Below, piece after piece: positions 51,304 through 61,567 of a stretch of DNA of 64,000 bases. Within the stretch, counting starts at the first letter, position 1, and each line of letters opens with the position of its first letter. The notes beneath the pieces were generated by a model that was not told where the DNA came from, ran no database searches, and saw only the letters and a program-made list of their open reading frames with translations. This DNA comes from Pseudomonas asuensis (GTDB lineage: Bacteria > Pseudomonadota > Gammaproteobacteria > Pseudomonadales > Pseudomonadaceae): positions 1-64,000 of the forward strand of contig NZ_BMNW01000003.1 of NCBI RefSeq assembly GCF_014646755.1, given 5' to 3'. A program made the translations under genes and the position numbers.

Positions 51304-52379
51304 AGGTCTTTATCCTTACGGATCAGTCCGATCACGCCTTTGGGGAGGTAAAGGGTCACGACGATGAACAGCAGGCCCAGAAAGAACTGCCAGTACTCAG
51401 GGAAGGCCACGGTAAACCAGCTTTTGGCGCCATTCACGATTCCCGCGCCAATGATTGGCCCGATCAACGTGCCGCGGCCACCCAAAGCCACCCAAATGGC
51501 CGCTTCAATAGAGTTAGTCGGTGCCATCTCGCTCGGGTTGATGATGCCGACCTGGGGCACGTATAACGCGCCGGCCAACCCACAAAGCACCGCGGACAGT
51601 GTCCAGACAAATAATTTAAAGCCGCGTGGATCATAGCCGCAAAACATCACGCGGTTTTCCGCATCGCGGATGGCCGTGAGGATGCGGCCGAACTTGCTGC
51701 GTGCCAGCTGCCAACCCAGGAGCAGGCTACCTACGAGCAGGGCTACGGTCAGCAGGAACAGTACGGCGCGCATTCCGGGTGAGGCGACTGGAAAGCCTAG
51801 CAGGGTAGTAAAGCCGGTAAATCCGTTATTGCCTCCAAAACCGGTCTCGTTGCGAAAGAACAACAGCATGCCGGCAAAGGTTAGCGCCTGCGTCATGATC
51901 GAGAAGTACACGCCTTTGATGCGTGAGCGGAAGGCAAAAAAGCCGAATACAAAGGCAAGGACGCCCGGCGCAAGCACAACCAGGCACAGCGCCCACAAGA
52001 AGTGCTGCGTACCCGCCCAGAACCAGGGGACTTCCGTCCAGGACAAAAACGACATGAAGGCCGGTATGCCTTCTCCGGCAGACTGGCGTACCAGGTACAT
52101 GCCCATCGCATAACCACCCAGGGCAAAGAACAGGCCGTGGCCGAGCGACAGCAACCCGGCGTACCCCCAGACCAGATCAAGGGCAAGGGCCACGATGGCA
52201 TAACAGAGAATCTTGCCCACCAGGGTCAGGGTATAGGCCGACACCTGTAGTGGGTTATCAGCCGGTAATAAGGAGAGCAGTGGCAGCGTGAGCAGGCCAG
52301 CCAGGGCCAATCCGCCAAGACCTGCGGTCCAGCGTGGCCCTGCTTTTTGAGCAAGTGTAATGGTCAGGGGCTGGTTCAA
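51300..52379 (-). CDS. urtC: Urea ABC transporter permease UrtC
   Basis: 359-residue LivM-type permease with about ten helices. Seen here: ALDLVWGYAGLLSLGHGLFFALGGYAMG, the conserved permease core, the long loop QSAGEGIPAFMSFLSWTEVP typical of UrtC, FRNETGFGGNNGFTGF, and GRGTLIGPIIGAGIVNGAK near the C terminus. It overlaps urtB and urtD by four bases on each side. Confidence 0.93.
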   Translation of the reverse strand: MNQPLTITLAQKAGPRWTAGLGGLALAGLLTLPLLSLLPADNPLQVSAYTLTLVGKILCYAIVALALDLVWGYAGLLSLGHGLFFALGGYAMGMYLVRQSAGEGIPAFMSFLSWTEVPWFWAGTQHFLWALCLVVLAPGVLAFVFGFFAFRSRIKGVYFSIMTQALTFAGMLLFFRNETGFGGNNGFTGFTTLLGFPVASPGMRAVLFLLTVALLVGSLLLGWQLARSKFGRILTAIRDAENRVMFCGYDPRGFKLFVWTLSAVLCGLAGALYVPQVGIINPSEMAPTNSIEAAIWVALGGRGTLIGPIIGAGIVNGAKSWFTVAFPEYWQFFLGLLFIVVTLYLPKGVIGLIRKDKDL

Positions 52380-53950
52380 TCGATCACCCTCCCTTTAAGA
52401 GCGAAGAGACCTTGGGGTCGCTTCTGGATAAACAGGATGATCAGCGCAAGGATTAGAATCTTTCCCAGCACGGCGCCAATCTGCGGTTCTAGAATCTTGT
52501 TGGCAATGCCCAGGCCGAACGCCGCCATAACACTGCCAGCCAATTGACCGACGCCCCCGAGCACCACGACCAGGAAGGAATCAATGATGTAGCCTTGACC
52601 CAGGTCCGGACCGACATTGCCAATCTGCGACAGCGCCACGCCCCCCAGGCCGGCAATGCCCGAACCCAGGCCAAACGCCAGCATGTCAATGCGCCCGGTC
52701 GGTACGCCACAGCAAGCCGCCATGTTGCGATTCTGTGTCACGGCACGAATGTTCAGCCCCAGCCGGGTCATGTTAAGCAGGCTCCAGGTCAGGGCCAGAA
52801 CCGCAATTACAAAACCAATGATGATGAGCCGGTTGTAGGGCAGCAGCAGGTTTGGCAATACCTGAATACCGCCTGAGAGCCATGCCGGATTCGCCACTTC
52901 TACGTTCTGCGCACCAAACACGACGCGCACCAGCTGGATCAGCATCAGGCTGATGCCCCATGTAGCCAGCAGGGTTTCCAGTGGGCGACCGTAAAGGTGG
53001 CGGATCACAGTACGCTCTAGCGCCATACCGATAGCCGCAGTGACCAGAAACGCTACGGGCAGCGCGAGCAAAGGGTAATAGGCTAGCCAGTCAGGAGCCA
53101 GCCGCTGGAACAGCAACTGAACTACGTAGGTAGAGTAAGCGCCAAGCATCAGCATCTCGCCATGCGCCATATTGATAACGCCCAAGAGGCCATAGGTGAT
53201 GGCCAGGCCTAGTGCTGCAAGCAGCAGAATCGAGCCCAGCGAAAGCCCGGTAAATGCCTGGCCTAACAGATCGCCTATCAGAAGACGACGCTCTACCTGT
53301 TTCAAGCTGGTAGCGGCTGCTTTGCGTACAGCAGCGTCGGCCTCATTGGCAGGGCTGGTTAACTCTTGCAGGCGTGTGCGTGCCTGAGGCTCACCGGTGT
53401 CTCCCAGCAGGCGTACCGCCGCCAGGCGAACGGCAGGGTCTGGATCAATTAGCTGTAAGTTTGCCAACGCAAGGCTTAAGGCCTGTTTAACGTCCTCGTC
53501 GGCCTCGATATGCAGGCGCTGCTCCAGCAAGGGACGTTGTTCAGGCTTGGCTTCCTGGCGCAGCGCCTGTGCCGCTTGTAATCGTTCGGAGGCACTGTCT
53601 GATAGCAACTGGTGACTTGCCAGGGCATTGCTGATCAACACCCTGAGCCGGTTGTTCAGGCGGAAGCCTTTCGGCGTACCGACAGGTGTTGCGGTTGAGT
53701 AATCTTCTGCTGCACGTAGCGTATCGCCCTCCCTGTAAAACACGTGCTTTTCATCATCGATCACCACATTGTTATTCTGCAGTGCCTGCAAAAGGGGTAA
53801 ACGGTCAGGGCTGGGCTCAGCTGACCAGGTCTGTAGCAGTTTGATCTGCTCCGCATTGCTGGCAGCCGCGAAGTCGGTAGCCGGTCCGGCGGTTGCCAAC
53901 CCAGCGGTGCTCAGCAGCAGGGCAGTCAGTAAAAAAGAAACCAGGCGCAT
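52376..53950 (-). CDS. urtB: Urea ABC transporter permease UrtB with N-terminal HEAT-like domain
   Basis: About 524 residues in two parts. After a signal peptide (LVSFLLTALLLSTAGLATA) comes a helical-repeat domain (residues about 30-225, with AVRLLGDTGEPQARTRLQEL) exported to the periplasm. A LivH-type permease follows: LGLAITYGLLGVINMAHGEM, ALERTVIRHLYGRPLETLLA, and LGSGIAGLGGVALSQIGNVGP. The extra domain is usual in proteobacterial UrtB but its role is not known to me. I chose ATG 53950, which starts the signal peptide; a longer frame begins at 54016. Confidence 0.92.
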   Translation of the reverse strand: MRLVSFLLTALLLSTAGLATAGPATDFAAASNAEQIKLLQTWSAEPSPDRLPLLQALQNNNVVIDDEKHVFYREGDTLRAAEDYSTATPVGTPKGFRLNNRLRVLISNALASHQLLSDSASERLQAAQALRQEAKPEQRPLLEQRLHIEADEDVKQALSLALANLQLIDPDPAVRLAAVRLLGDTGEPQARTRLQELTSPANEADAAVRKAAATSLKQVERRLLIGDLLGQAFTGLSLGSILLLAALGLAITYGLLGVINMAHGEMLMLGAYSTYVVQLLFQRLAPDWLAYYPLLALPVAFLVTAAIGMALERTVIRHLYGRPLETLLATWGISLMLIQLVRVVFGAQNVEVANPAWLSGGIQVLPNLLLPYNRLIIIGFVIAVLALTWSLLNMTRLGLNIRAVTQNRNMAACCGVPTGRIDMLAFGLGSGIAGLGGVALSQIGNVGPDLGQGYIIDSFLVVVLGGVGQLAGSVMAAFGLGIANKILEPQIGAVLGKILILALIILFIQKRPQGLFALKGRVID

Positions 53951-54060
53951 GTTTTTTCTCGTGTGTGCAGGGGCTGCACCCTCGGGCGCTTTGTGGCGCA
54001 TGGCAACTATTGGCAAACGGAGCGTCAGCCAATAGTTGCCATGCGTTATAAATTCATGCG

Positions 54061-55335
54061 TTAAAAAGTACCCTTGACTGGATGATCGGGTTTCTTGTCA
54101 TTACCAGGAATGTAAGGGCTCCAGGGCTGCGCACGAACTGGGCCTTCGGTCTGCCAGACCACACTGAACTGGCCGTCGTCCTGGATCTCACCGATCATGA
54201 CCGGCTTGTGCAGGTGATGATTGGTCTTGTCCATGGTCAGGGTGTAGCCGGAGGGAGCCTGGAAGCTCTGATCAGCCAGCGCATCGCGGACCTTGTCTAC
54301 GTCTGTCGACTTAGCTTTCTCAGCGGCTTGAGCCCACATGTGGATACCGACATAAGTCGCTTCCATAGGGTCATTGGTGACAGCCGTAGAGGCATTGGGG
54401 AGATTGTGTGCCTTAGCGTAGGCTTCCCAATCGGAGACAAATTTCTGATTGACCGGGTTTTCTACAGACTGGAAGTAATTCCAGGCTGCCAGATGGCCGA
54501 CCAGCGGTGCGGTGTCGATACCGCGCAGCTCTTCCTCACCCACCGAGAAGGCTACTACCGGTACATCCGTTGCTTTCAGACCTTGGTTGGCGAGTTCTTT
54601 GTAGAACGGTACGTTGGAGTCCCCATTGATGGTCGAGACCACCGCGGTCTTACCGCCAGCAGAGAACTTCTTGATGTTTGCAACAATGGTCTGATAATCG
54701 CTGTGACCAAAGGGGGTATAGACCTCTTCGATGTCTTTGTCGTCTACGCCCTTACTATGCAGGAAAGCGCGCAGGATCTTATTTGTGGTGCGCGGATAGA
54801 CGTAATCGGTGCCCAGAAGAAAGAAGCGCTTGGCAGCACCGCCGTCCTCGCTCATCAGATACTCCACCGCCGGAACGGCCTGCTGGTTGGGCGCTGCACC
54901 GGTGTAAAACACGTTAGGCGACATCTCTTCGCCTTCGTACTGAACGGGGTAGAACAGCATGCCGTTCAGTTCCTCAAAGACCGGCAGGACGGATTTGCGG
55001 GATACGGAAGTCCAGCAGCCAAACACCACGGCTACCTTGTCTTGTGTGAGAAGCTGGCGAGCTTTCTCTGCGAACAGTGGCCAGTTGGAGCCCGGATCAA
55101 CCACAACAGGCTCCAGCTTCTTGCCATTCACGCCGCCCTTGGCATTGATTTCGTCGATTGTCATCAGCGCCATGTCTTTGAGCGAGGTCTCGGAAATCGC
55201 CATGGTGCCGGACAGGGAGTGCAGGATACCGACCTTGATAGTATCGGCTGCTTGTGCGGCGCTGAAGGGGAAAAGCCCGCTGAACAGCAAGGCGCTAGCG
55301 GCCAAGGTTGTTTTAAGTAAGGGACGGCGCTTCAT
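54061..55335 (-). CDS. urtA: Urea ABC transporter substrate-binding protein UrtA
   Basis: 424-residue periplasmic urea-binding protein. The N terminus MKRRPLLKTTLAASALLFSG ends in AQAA and contains RRPLLK, like a twin-arginine signal. The mature protein begins DTIKVGILHSLSGTMAIS, the UrtA mark, and includes VFGCWTSVSRKSVLPVFEE and LLGTDYVYPRTTNK. It is the first gene of urtABCDE-ureDABC on the minus strand, so its upstream region should carry the nitrogen-regulated promoter. Confidence 0.95.
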   Translation of the reverse strand: MKRRPLLKTTLAASALLFSGLFPFSAAQAADTIKVGILHSLSGTMAISETSLKDMALMTIDEINAKGGVNGKKLEPVVVDPGSNWPLFAEKARQLLTQDKVAVVFGCWTSVSRKSVLPVFEELNGMLFYPVQYEGEEMSPNVFYTGAAPNQQAVPAVEYLMSEDGGAAKRFFLLGTDYVYPRTTNKILRAFLHSKGVDDKDIEEVYTPFGHSDYQTIVANIKKFSAGGKTAVVSTINGDSNVPFYKELANQGLKATDVPVVAFSVGEEELRGIDTAPLVGHLAAWNYFQSVENPVNQKFVSDWEAYAKAHNLPNASTAVTNDPMEATYVGIHMWAQAAEKAKSTDVDKVRDALADQSFQAPSGYTLTMDKTNHHLHKPVMIGEIQDDGQFSVVWQTEGPVRAQPWSPYIPGNDKKPDHPVKGTF

Positions 55336-55510
55336 GCATGGCTCCTGGATGATCGTGCTCGATTGTGGGTAAGCCTTCTTAGCTTTAATCGAGGCATTTC
55401 ATTATCCATGCCAAACTGCCGCAGCCCCTGATTTAGCTAGGGTCTAACCATTCAGGGCCAGCGGTTTATAACGGTAATGCCTTTTTTTGGTGCCGGTGAT
55501 AAATACGAAA

Positions 55511-55542
55511 AACCAGGCGGCCCCTTTTTGGGGCGCCTGGTT
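55511..55542 (-). terminator. Rho-independent terminator after retS
   Basis: AACCAGGCG (55511-55519) pairs with CGCCTGGTT (55534-55542), and CCCC with GGGG inside, with one bulged base. On the minus strand the stem ends in TTTT. It lies 84 bases after the retS stop and upstream of urtA, insulating the two units. Confidence 0.85.
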
Positions 55543-55625
55543 CAGGTCTTCATCTAAGTAAAGGATAAGCAGCCTGTGAGGCGTATGAGGCAGCTACAGG
55601 ATGAGGAAATCATGTAGCTGCCATC

Positions 55626-58379
55626 CTACTTCTTTGTAGTGCCTCGCTCACGTTCACTTGCCCAGAACTGCACAAGGTCACGTAGCTGAGAGAGCTCCAC
55701 AGGCTTGGCCATATGGCCATCCATCCCTGCGTCGTGGGCACGTTCCTTATGCTCGGAAAGGATATGCGCAGTCAGTGCCACAATAGGGGTACGAGGACGA
55801 TTCTCACGAGCTTCCCAGGCCCGCATGCGCTCGGTTGCCGTAAAGCCATCCATTTCAGGCATTTCACAGTCCATCAGCACCAGATCGTATGGGGTCTGCT
55901 GCATGGCCGCCAAGGCTTCAAGGCCGTTTGTAGCGGTATCCGGCTCGATATTGATTTTTTTCAACATGCCGCGGATGACCTTGGTCGAGATAATATTGTC
56001 TTCGGCAACCAATACCTTGAAATCATTGGGCAGAGGCGTTGATTGAGGCTCTCTAGGTGTTTCGCCGAATGGCTGACTACGGCGAGAGAGTTCATCCGCC
56101 AGCGTGGCCTTCAACGTATAACCTGCTACAGGTTTGGTCAGAACCCGCTTGATGCCGGCATTACGCGCAATGATCTTGCTTGGCGCATTGGTAATGCCCG
56201 TCAACATGATCAGCAAGAGGTCATGGCTCAGATTAGGGTCTTCGTTGATTCGAGCGGCCAGTTGCATACCCGTCATGCCGGGCATTTCCTGATCCAGCAG
56301 TACCACGTCGAAGTATTCCTGCAAATTGGCCTTGGTACGCAGAAGCGCCAGCGCTTCCCGACCAGAAGCCGCCAGGGTGACGTTCATGCCCCAGGTACTG
56401 CATTGCAGCTGAAGGACCTTGCGGCAGGTTTCATTATCATCGACCACCAATAGACGCACGCCATGCAGCGGGCGATCGAGGTCGGCACCGGGATTATCCA
56501 GAAGGCTTTGTGGCACAGGTAGAGTCAGCCAGACAGTCGAGCCGGTTTCGGCGCCGCTCTCGATACCCAGTTCACCCTTCATCAGCATAATCAGGCGCTG
56601 CGTAATAGCCAGGCCGCGGTGGGCGCCTGATACACCAGCTGCCAGAAATTCCCGACTGTCCAGCTTGTTGGAAACCAGGCGATTACGGGCTTCGGGCTCA
56701 AGAGGTGTACCGCTGTCCTGAACGGCAATGCGCAGGCGTGGACTCGGTGTGCCTTGGCCTTCCAGGGCTACTACCAGCAGGATCTCACCCACTTCGGTGC
56801 GTTGGAAGGCATTATCCAGCAGACTTAGCAGCACCTGACGCAGGCGAGTCGGATCGCCTATCATCATTCGGGGCACCTGAGGCTGAATAAAACTGATCAG
56901 CTCAACCTGCCGGTGTTCAGCTTTGGCTCTGAAGATGTCCAGGCTGTCTTCGATCAATGCATTGAAGTCAAACTGAACATCTTCCAGCTCGATCTGGCCA
57001 GACTCCAGCCTTGAGATATCGAGAATCTCATTGATCAGGCTGAGCAGTTCGTTGCCCGCACTGTGAATGGTTTGAACATAATCCCGCTGCTTGGGCGACA
57101 TCGCAGTGCCTAAAAGCAATTCGGTCATACCCAGGACGCCATTCATGGGCGTCCGTATCTCATGGCTCATACGTGCCAGAAAATCCGCCTTGCCTTTGAT
57201 CTCCGCCGTATTGGCGGCTTGGTCGCGGCTCATCAGGAAGTGCTTCTCAAGCAGATAACGCTGGCGCTCACCAACGGCCACTGTAAACAGAAAGCCCGTA
57301 ATCACGCTGACCATGACCAATGAACGTCCCAGCCATTCTGGCGAGTACCAATAGCCCATCATGCGGGGCAGGGCCAGGCTGCCTGCAATAATTGCCAACA
57401 GATAAGCCAGTGCCAGCCAGCGCGCTGGTTTGAAGCCCTGTTGCCAATACTTGACGCTAATGGCGAAGAGGGTGAGAAGGCTCAGACCGATAAGACTGTA
57501 GAGCACCTCACCGATGTACACGTCCTTGGTCAGAATCAGGAAGGCGGCAGCCAGGACAAGGGAAATAAACTCTACATAAAGTAGTAGCTGTAGGCGTAAT
57601 GGCAGCTGCTGGCCGTTAAAGAAGGCACTGGTAAAGTAGAGTGCGCATGCCATTGTCGCCAGTGCGGAGAGGTCCATCAGCAGGGGCGTCAGGTAGAGCT
57701 TTTCGACCAGAATCATGCTGGCCAGGCCAAATATATTAAACGCCGCCACCATCTGCAGGCCAAGCAGAAGGGTCAGGGCGATACCAGTACTGCTGCGCCG
57801 GTAGAAGAGCTGCATCATGTTGAAGATCATGAGCATGCATAGGCAGCCTAACAGCGTACCAAACATCAACAGCCGGAAGGCAATGCTGATTTCGGCATTG
57901 GGGGCAATCTTCAGAAAAGCGCGAATCGGGCTCTGGCTTTCCATGCGGACAAAAACGTCCAGCGGGCCAGCGGTACTCGGCAGAGTAAACAGAAAGTCGC
58001 GGCTGGGCTGCTCACGGTAGTTACCGGGGCGTGCGATGCCGGTTCGATTGAGCGAGAGGGTACGGCCATCACTCAGGGCATAGAAATCGATATACGCTAC
58101 ATTTGGCGCAATGGCTCGCAAAACGCGTGAGCTATCCGAGGCAGGCAGGCGGGTATAGAGCCAGATCGCTCCTTCATCAGCCGGACGATGGGTTTCCTGC
58201 CCTGGGAGCGATCTGAACTCAGAAAGTCGCTCACGCACATCGCTCAGCTGCAGGCTACCTTCTGGATCATCCAGACGTGACCAAGCTGCCATTTCGTCGG
58301 CAGACGCAGGAAACGAGGCATACAGAAGAGCCAGCACAACGCTAGCAAGCAAACAGATGGCGGTCCTGAGCCGGCGCAC
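55626..58379 (-). CDS. retS: RetS-type hybrid sensor kinase
   Basis: 917 residues: signal peptide, periplasmic 7TMR-DISMED2 domain (about 30-165), seven membrane helices (about 170-370), HisKA with His406 in SHEIRTPMNG, an ATPase domain, and two receiver domains (VVDDNETCRKVL with LLDQEMPGMTG; VAEDNIISTKVI with MDCEMPEMDG). The G1 box reads DSGTPL instead of DxGxG, so ATP binding may be impaired, as reported for RetS, which works by binding GacS rather than as a kinase. In P. aeruginosa RetS blocks the Gac/Rsm switch to biofilm. The purD-retS-urt order is the same there. Confidence 0.9.
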   Translation of the reverse strand: MRRLRTAICLLASVVLALLYASFPASADEMAAWSRLDDPEGSLQLSDVRERLSEFRSLPGQETHRPADEGAIWLYTRLPASDSSRVLRAIAPNVAYIDFYALSDGRTLSLNRTGIARPGNYREQPSRDFLFTLPSTAGPLDVFVRMESQSPIRAFLKIAPNAEISIAFRLLMFGTLLGCLCMLMIFNMMQLFYRRSSTGIALTLLLGLQMVAAFNIFGLASMILVEKLYLTPLLMDLSALATMACALYFTSAFFNGQQLPLRLQLLLYVEFISLVLAAAFLILTKDVYIGEVLYSLIGLSLLTLFAISVKYWQQGFKPARWLALAYLLAIIAGSLALPRMMGYWYSPEWLGRSLVMVSVITGFLFTVAVGERQRYLLEKHFLMSRDQAANTAEIKGKADFLARMSHEIRTPMNGVLGMTELLLGTAMSPKQRDYVQTIHSAGNELLSLINEILDISRLESGQIELEDVQFDFNALIEDSLDIFRAKAEHRQVELISFIQPQVPRMMIGDPTRLRQVLLSLLDNAFQRTEVGEILLVVALEGQGTPSPRLRIAVQDSGTPLEPEARNRLVSNKLDSREFLAAGVSGAHRGLAITQRLIMLMKGELGIESGAETGSTVWLTLPVPQSLLDNPGADLDRPLHGVRLLVVDDNETCRKVLQLQCSTWGMNVTLAASGREALALLRTKANLQEYFDVVLLDQEMPGMTGMQLAARINEDPNLSHDLLLIMLTGITNAPSKIIARNAGIKRVLTKPVAGYTLKATLADELSRRSQPFGETPREPQSTPLPNDFKVLVAEDNIISTKVIRGMLKKINIEPDTATNGLEALAAMQQTPYDLVLMDCEMPEMDGFTATERMRAWEARENRPRTPIVALTAHILSEHKERAHDAGMDGHMAKPVELSQLRDLVQFWASERERGTTKK

Positions 58380-58472
58380 GAAAATTCCCTTCGTAAGTTG
58401 AATTCAAAGTATAGCGAGCCGACCAGCAGGGATAAATGCTGCCGGACATCTTCGTGACGTCCGGCAGTTGTA

Positions 58473-59756
58473 TTAGCTGTGTTCGCGAGCTATTGCACGA
58501 TAACCGATATCGTGGCGATAGAAGCAGCCCTTCCAGCTGATCTTTTTGGCCAGGGCATAGGCATTGTGCTGTGCTTCTGCCACAGAGTCACCTAGCGCAG
58601 TGGCACACAATACGCGGCCGCCGCTGGTCACTACCTGTCCTTGGCTCAGGGACGTGCCGGCATGAAAGACTTTGCCGTCGACTGCCACTGCCTGCTCCAG
58701 ACCGGAAATGACGTCTCCCTTGGCATAATCCCCTGGGTAACCTGCTGCCGCGAGCACGACGCCCAGGCTTGGGCGCGGGTCCCACTGTGCTTCGGTTGTA
58801 TCCAGTTGCTCCGCCAGGGCCGCTTCGATCAACGCTACCAGACTGGATTGCAGGCGCAGCATGATTGGCTGCGTTTCGGGATCGCCAAAGCGACAGTTGA
58901 ACTCGATGACCTTGGGGGCACCGCTCTTGTCGATCATCAGGCCTGCATACAGAAAGCCCGTATAGAGATGACCTTCAGCCGCCATGCCTTTTACCGTAGG
59001 GTAGATCACTTCATTCATGATGCGCTGATGGATCTCAGCCGTGACCACCGGCGCAGGAGAGTAGGCACCCATACCGCCAGTGTTCGGTCCGGTGTCCGCG
59101 TCGCCTACACGTTTGTGGTCCTGGCTGGTAGCCATTGGCAATACGTTGTGGCCATCGACCATGACGATAAAGCTGGCTTCTTCGCCTTCTAGAAACTCTT
59201 CGATAACAACGCGGGCACCCGCATCGCCAAAGGCATTGCCAGACAGCATATCGCGCACGGCCGCTTCAGCTTCTTCAAGTGTCATGGCTACGATTACGCC
59301 CTTGCCGGCGGCGAGGCCGTCAGCCTTGACCACAATAGGCGCACCTTTTTCGCGCAGGTAGGCGAGTGCAGGCTCGACTTCAGTAAAGTTCTGATAGGCT
59401 GCTGTCGGGATCTGATGACGGGCCAGGAAGTCCTTGGTAAATGCCTTGGAGCCTTCCAGCTGAGCGGCGCCGGCCGTCGGGCCGAAACACTTGAGACCAC
59501 GAGCGCGGAACAGGTCTACAACGCCTTTTACCAGCGGGGCTTCAGGTCCTACAATTGTCAGGGCAACGTTTTTCTCGGCGAAGTCTGCCAGTTGCTCTAA
59601 TGCCAGAACGTCAATAGCGACGTTTTCACACTTATCCTCGATAGCAGTGCCCGCATTGCCTGGCGCCACGAATACCTTCTCGATACGAGGATCCTGTGCG
59701 GCTTTCCAGGCTAGCGCGTGTTCACGTCCGCCGCTGCCAATGATCAATACATTCAT
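58473..59756 (-). CDS. purD: Phosphoribosylamine-glycine ligase
   Basis: Second step of purine synthesis: joins phosphoribosylamine and glycine with ATP. The 427-residue ATP-grasp enzyme starts MNVLIIGSGGREHALAWK and has VKADGLAAGKGVIVA, EEFLEGEEASFIVM and the purD signature FNCRFGDPETQPIM. Length is normal. It follows purH by 124 bases that hold two hairpins, and precedes retS by 93 bases on the minus strand. Confidence 0.95.
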   Translation of the reverse strand: MNVLIIGSGGREHALAWKAAQDPRIEKVFVAPGNAGTAIEDKCENVAIDVLALEQLADFAEKNVALTIVGPEAPLVKGVVDLFRARGLKCFGPTAGAAQLEGSKAFTKDFLARHQIPTAAYQNFTEVEPALAYLREKGAPIVVKADGLAAGKGVIVAMTLEEAEAAVRDMLSGNAFGDAGARVVIEEFLEGEEASFIVMVDGHNVLPMATSQDHKRVGDADTGPNTGGMGAYSPAPVVTAEIHQRIMNEVIYPTVKGMAAEGHLYTGFLYAGLMIDKSGAPKVIEFNCRFGDPETQPIMLRLQSSLVALIEAALAEQLDTTEAQWDPRPSLGVVLAAAGYPGDYAKGDVISGLEQAVAVDGKVFHAGTSLSQGQVVTSGGRVLCATALGDSVAEAQHNAYALAKKISWKGCFYRHDIGYRAIAREHS

Positions 59757-59773
59757 GTTCGCTCCTTCTAAGA

Positions 59774-59859
59774 ATCATGCCGGGCAGAGGCATGATCCAG
59801 CGGTGATGCAAAGTGCCCAGAGCCCCATCTTTAGTGACAGATGCTGAGTGCTCTGGGCA
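59774..59859 (-). promoter_or_regulatory. Two hairpins in the purH-purD gap
   Basis: TGCCCAGAGC (59814-59823) pairs with GCTCTGGGCA (59850-59859) around a 26-base loop, and ATCATGCC (59774-59781) pairs with GGCATGAT (59789-59796). Neither has a T-run. They may shape processing or attenuation between the two genes. Confidence 0.4.
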
Positions 59860-59880
59860 ATACGGCTGAGCCGGTGATTG

Positions 59881-61488
59881 TTAGTGACGGAAGTGGCGCA
59901 TACCGGTAAAGACCATCGCCATGCCCGCTTCATCAGCCGCTGCAATCACTTCCGCATCGCGCATCGAGCCGCCAGGTTGAATAACGGCGGTGATACCTGC
60001 CTTGGCAGCATTGTCGATGCCATCTCGGAAGGGGAAGAAAGCATCGGATGCCATAACAGCTCCCTGTACGGCCAGACCGGCGTGCTCTGCCTTGATCGCT
60101 GCGATACGCGCGGAATTGACGCGGCTCATCTGGCCGGCGCCTACCCCAACGGTCTGGCGATGCTTGGCATAAACAATGGCATTGGACTTTACAAACTTGG
60201 CCACTTTCCAGGCGAACAGCAGGTCTTGGATCTCCTGTTCGCTGGGCTTACGCTGGGTAACAATCTTGAGGTCGGCCTGGGTGATCATCCCAATATCGCG
60301 GCTCTGGACCAGCAGACCACCGTTTACTCGTTTGAAATCCCAGCCAGCAAGGCGCTCAGTGCTCCACTCGCCGCATTCCAGAAGGCGAACGTTAGCCTTG
60401 GCAGCCACGACTTCGCGGGCTTCTGCCGATACTGCAGGCGCAATGATGACCTCAACGAATTGGCGCTCGACAATGGCTTTGGCGGTTTCACCGTCTAACT
60501 CACGGTTGAAAGCGATAATGCCGCCAAAAGCGGACTCGCTGTCCGTCGCGTAAGCCAGATCGTAGGCTTTGCGAATGCCGCCATCTTCTTCAGAGGCCAC
60601 CGCAACACCGCAGGGGTTGGCGTGTTTGACGATCACACAAGCCGGGGCATCAAAGCTTTTCACGCATTCAAGGGCGGCATCAGTGTCTGCTACGTTATTG
60701 AATGAAAGCTCCTTGCCTTGAAGCTGGGTTGCCGTGGCAACACTGGCCTCCTGGGCTTTGCTTTCAACGTAGAACGCAGCGCTCTGATGCGGGTTTTCGC
60801 CGTAGCGCATTTCCTGCGCCTTGATAAACTGGGTGTTGAAGGTACGTGGAAAACTACCGCGACCTTGGGTGGACAGGGTCTCAGCCGCCTGATCGATAGT
60901 GCCTAGATAATTGGCAATCATGCCGTCATAGGCCGAAGTATGCTCAAAGGCCTTCAGGGCCAGATCAAAGCGCTGCGCATAAGTCATTCCGCCGTGCTTG
61001 AGGCTTTCAAGCACTTGCGCATAGTCACCCGCATTGACCACGATGGCGACATCCTTGTGGTTCTTGGCTGCAGAGCGAACCATGGTCGGACCGCCGATAT
61101 CTATGTTCTCAATGGCCGTTGGCAGATCGCAGTCGGGCTTGGCTACGGTTGCCTCGAAGGGGTAGAGGTTAACCGCTACCAGATCGATCGGTTGTATACC
61201 GTGCTGAGCCATGACGCTGTCGTCCGTGCCACGGCGCCCCAGGATGCCGCCGTGGATCTTGGGGTGTAGCGTCTTGACGCGACCATCCATCATCTCAGGG
61301 AAGCCGGTATAGTCAGCCACTTCCACTGCCGGGACATTATTATCGCGCAGCAGTTTGTAGGTGCCGCCAGTCGAGAGAATCTCGACACCTAATGCTGCAA
61401 GCTCTCGGGCAAAATCAACAACGCCAGTCTTGTCGGAGACGCTGATCAGCGCACGGCGAACGGGAAGGCGGGCGGTTTGGTCTGTCAT
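59881..61488 (-). CDS. purH: Bifunctional AICAR transformylase / IMP cyclohydrolase
   Basis: Last two steps of IMP synthesis. 535 residues: N-terminal MGS-like cyclohydrolase domain ([34 protein letters not shown]) and C-terminal transformylase domain ([22 protein letters not shown] with the catalytic Lys-His pair, and the closing [11 protein letters not shown] and QPGGSMRD). ATG 61488 gives the usual [16 protein letters not shown] start; ATG 61500 is also in frame. fis lies 79 bases upstream. Confidence 0.95.
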   Translation of the reverse strand: MTDQTARLPVRRALISVSDKTGVVDFARELAALGVEILSTGGTYKLLRDNNVPAVEVADYTGFPEMMDGRVKTLHPKIHGGILGRRGTDDSVMAQHGIQPIDLVAVNLYPFEATVAKPDCDLPTAIENIDIGGPTMVRSAAKNHKDVAIVVNAGDYAQVLESLKHGGMTYAQRFDLALKAFEHTSAYDGMIANYLGTIDQAAETLSTQGRGSFPRTFNTQFIKAQEMRYGENPHQSAAFYVESKAQEASVATATQLQGKELSFNNVADTDAALECVKSFDAPACVIVKHANPCGVAVASEEDGGIRKAYDLAYATDSESAFGGIIAFNRELDGETAKAIVERQFVEVIIAPAVSAEAREVVAAKANVRLLECGEWSTERLAGWDFKRVNGGLLVQSRDIGMITQADLKIVTQRKPSEQEIQDLLFAWKVAKFVKSNAIVYAKHRQTVGVGAGQMSRVNSARIAAIKAEHAGLAVQGAVMASDAFFPFRDGIDNAAKAGITAVIQPGGSMRDAEVIAAADEAGMAMVFTGMRHFRH

Positions 61489-61567
61489 CACAAAGTCCAT
61501 CGGTCAGGCGAGAGGAAGGGCTGTCCAGTGCCGGACCTTGCTCGACCGGCTCTGGACATCATGAGAA

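Noticed and set aside
54082-55320. A 412-codon open frame on the plus strand opposite urtA
   Set aside because: It mirrors urtA almost end to end, which arises from codon bias. urtA has clear family motifs and the mirror frame has none.
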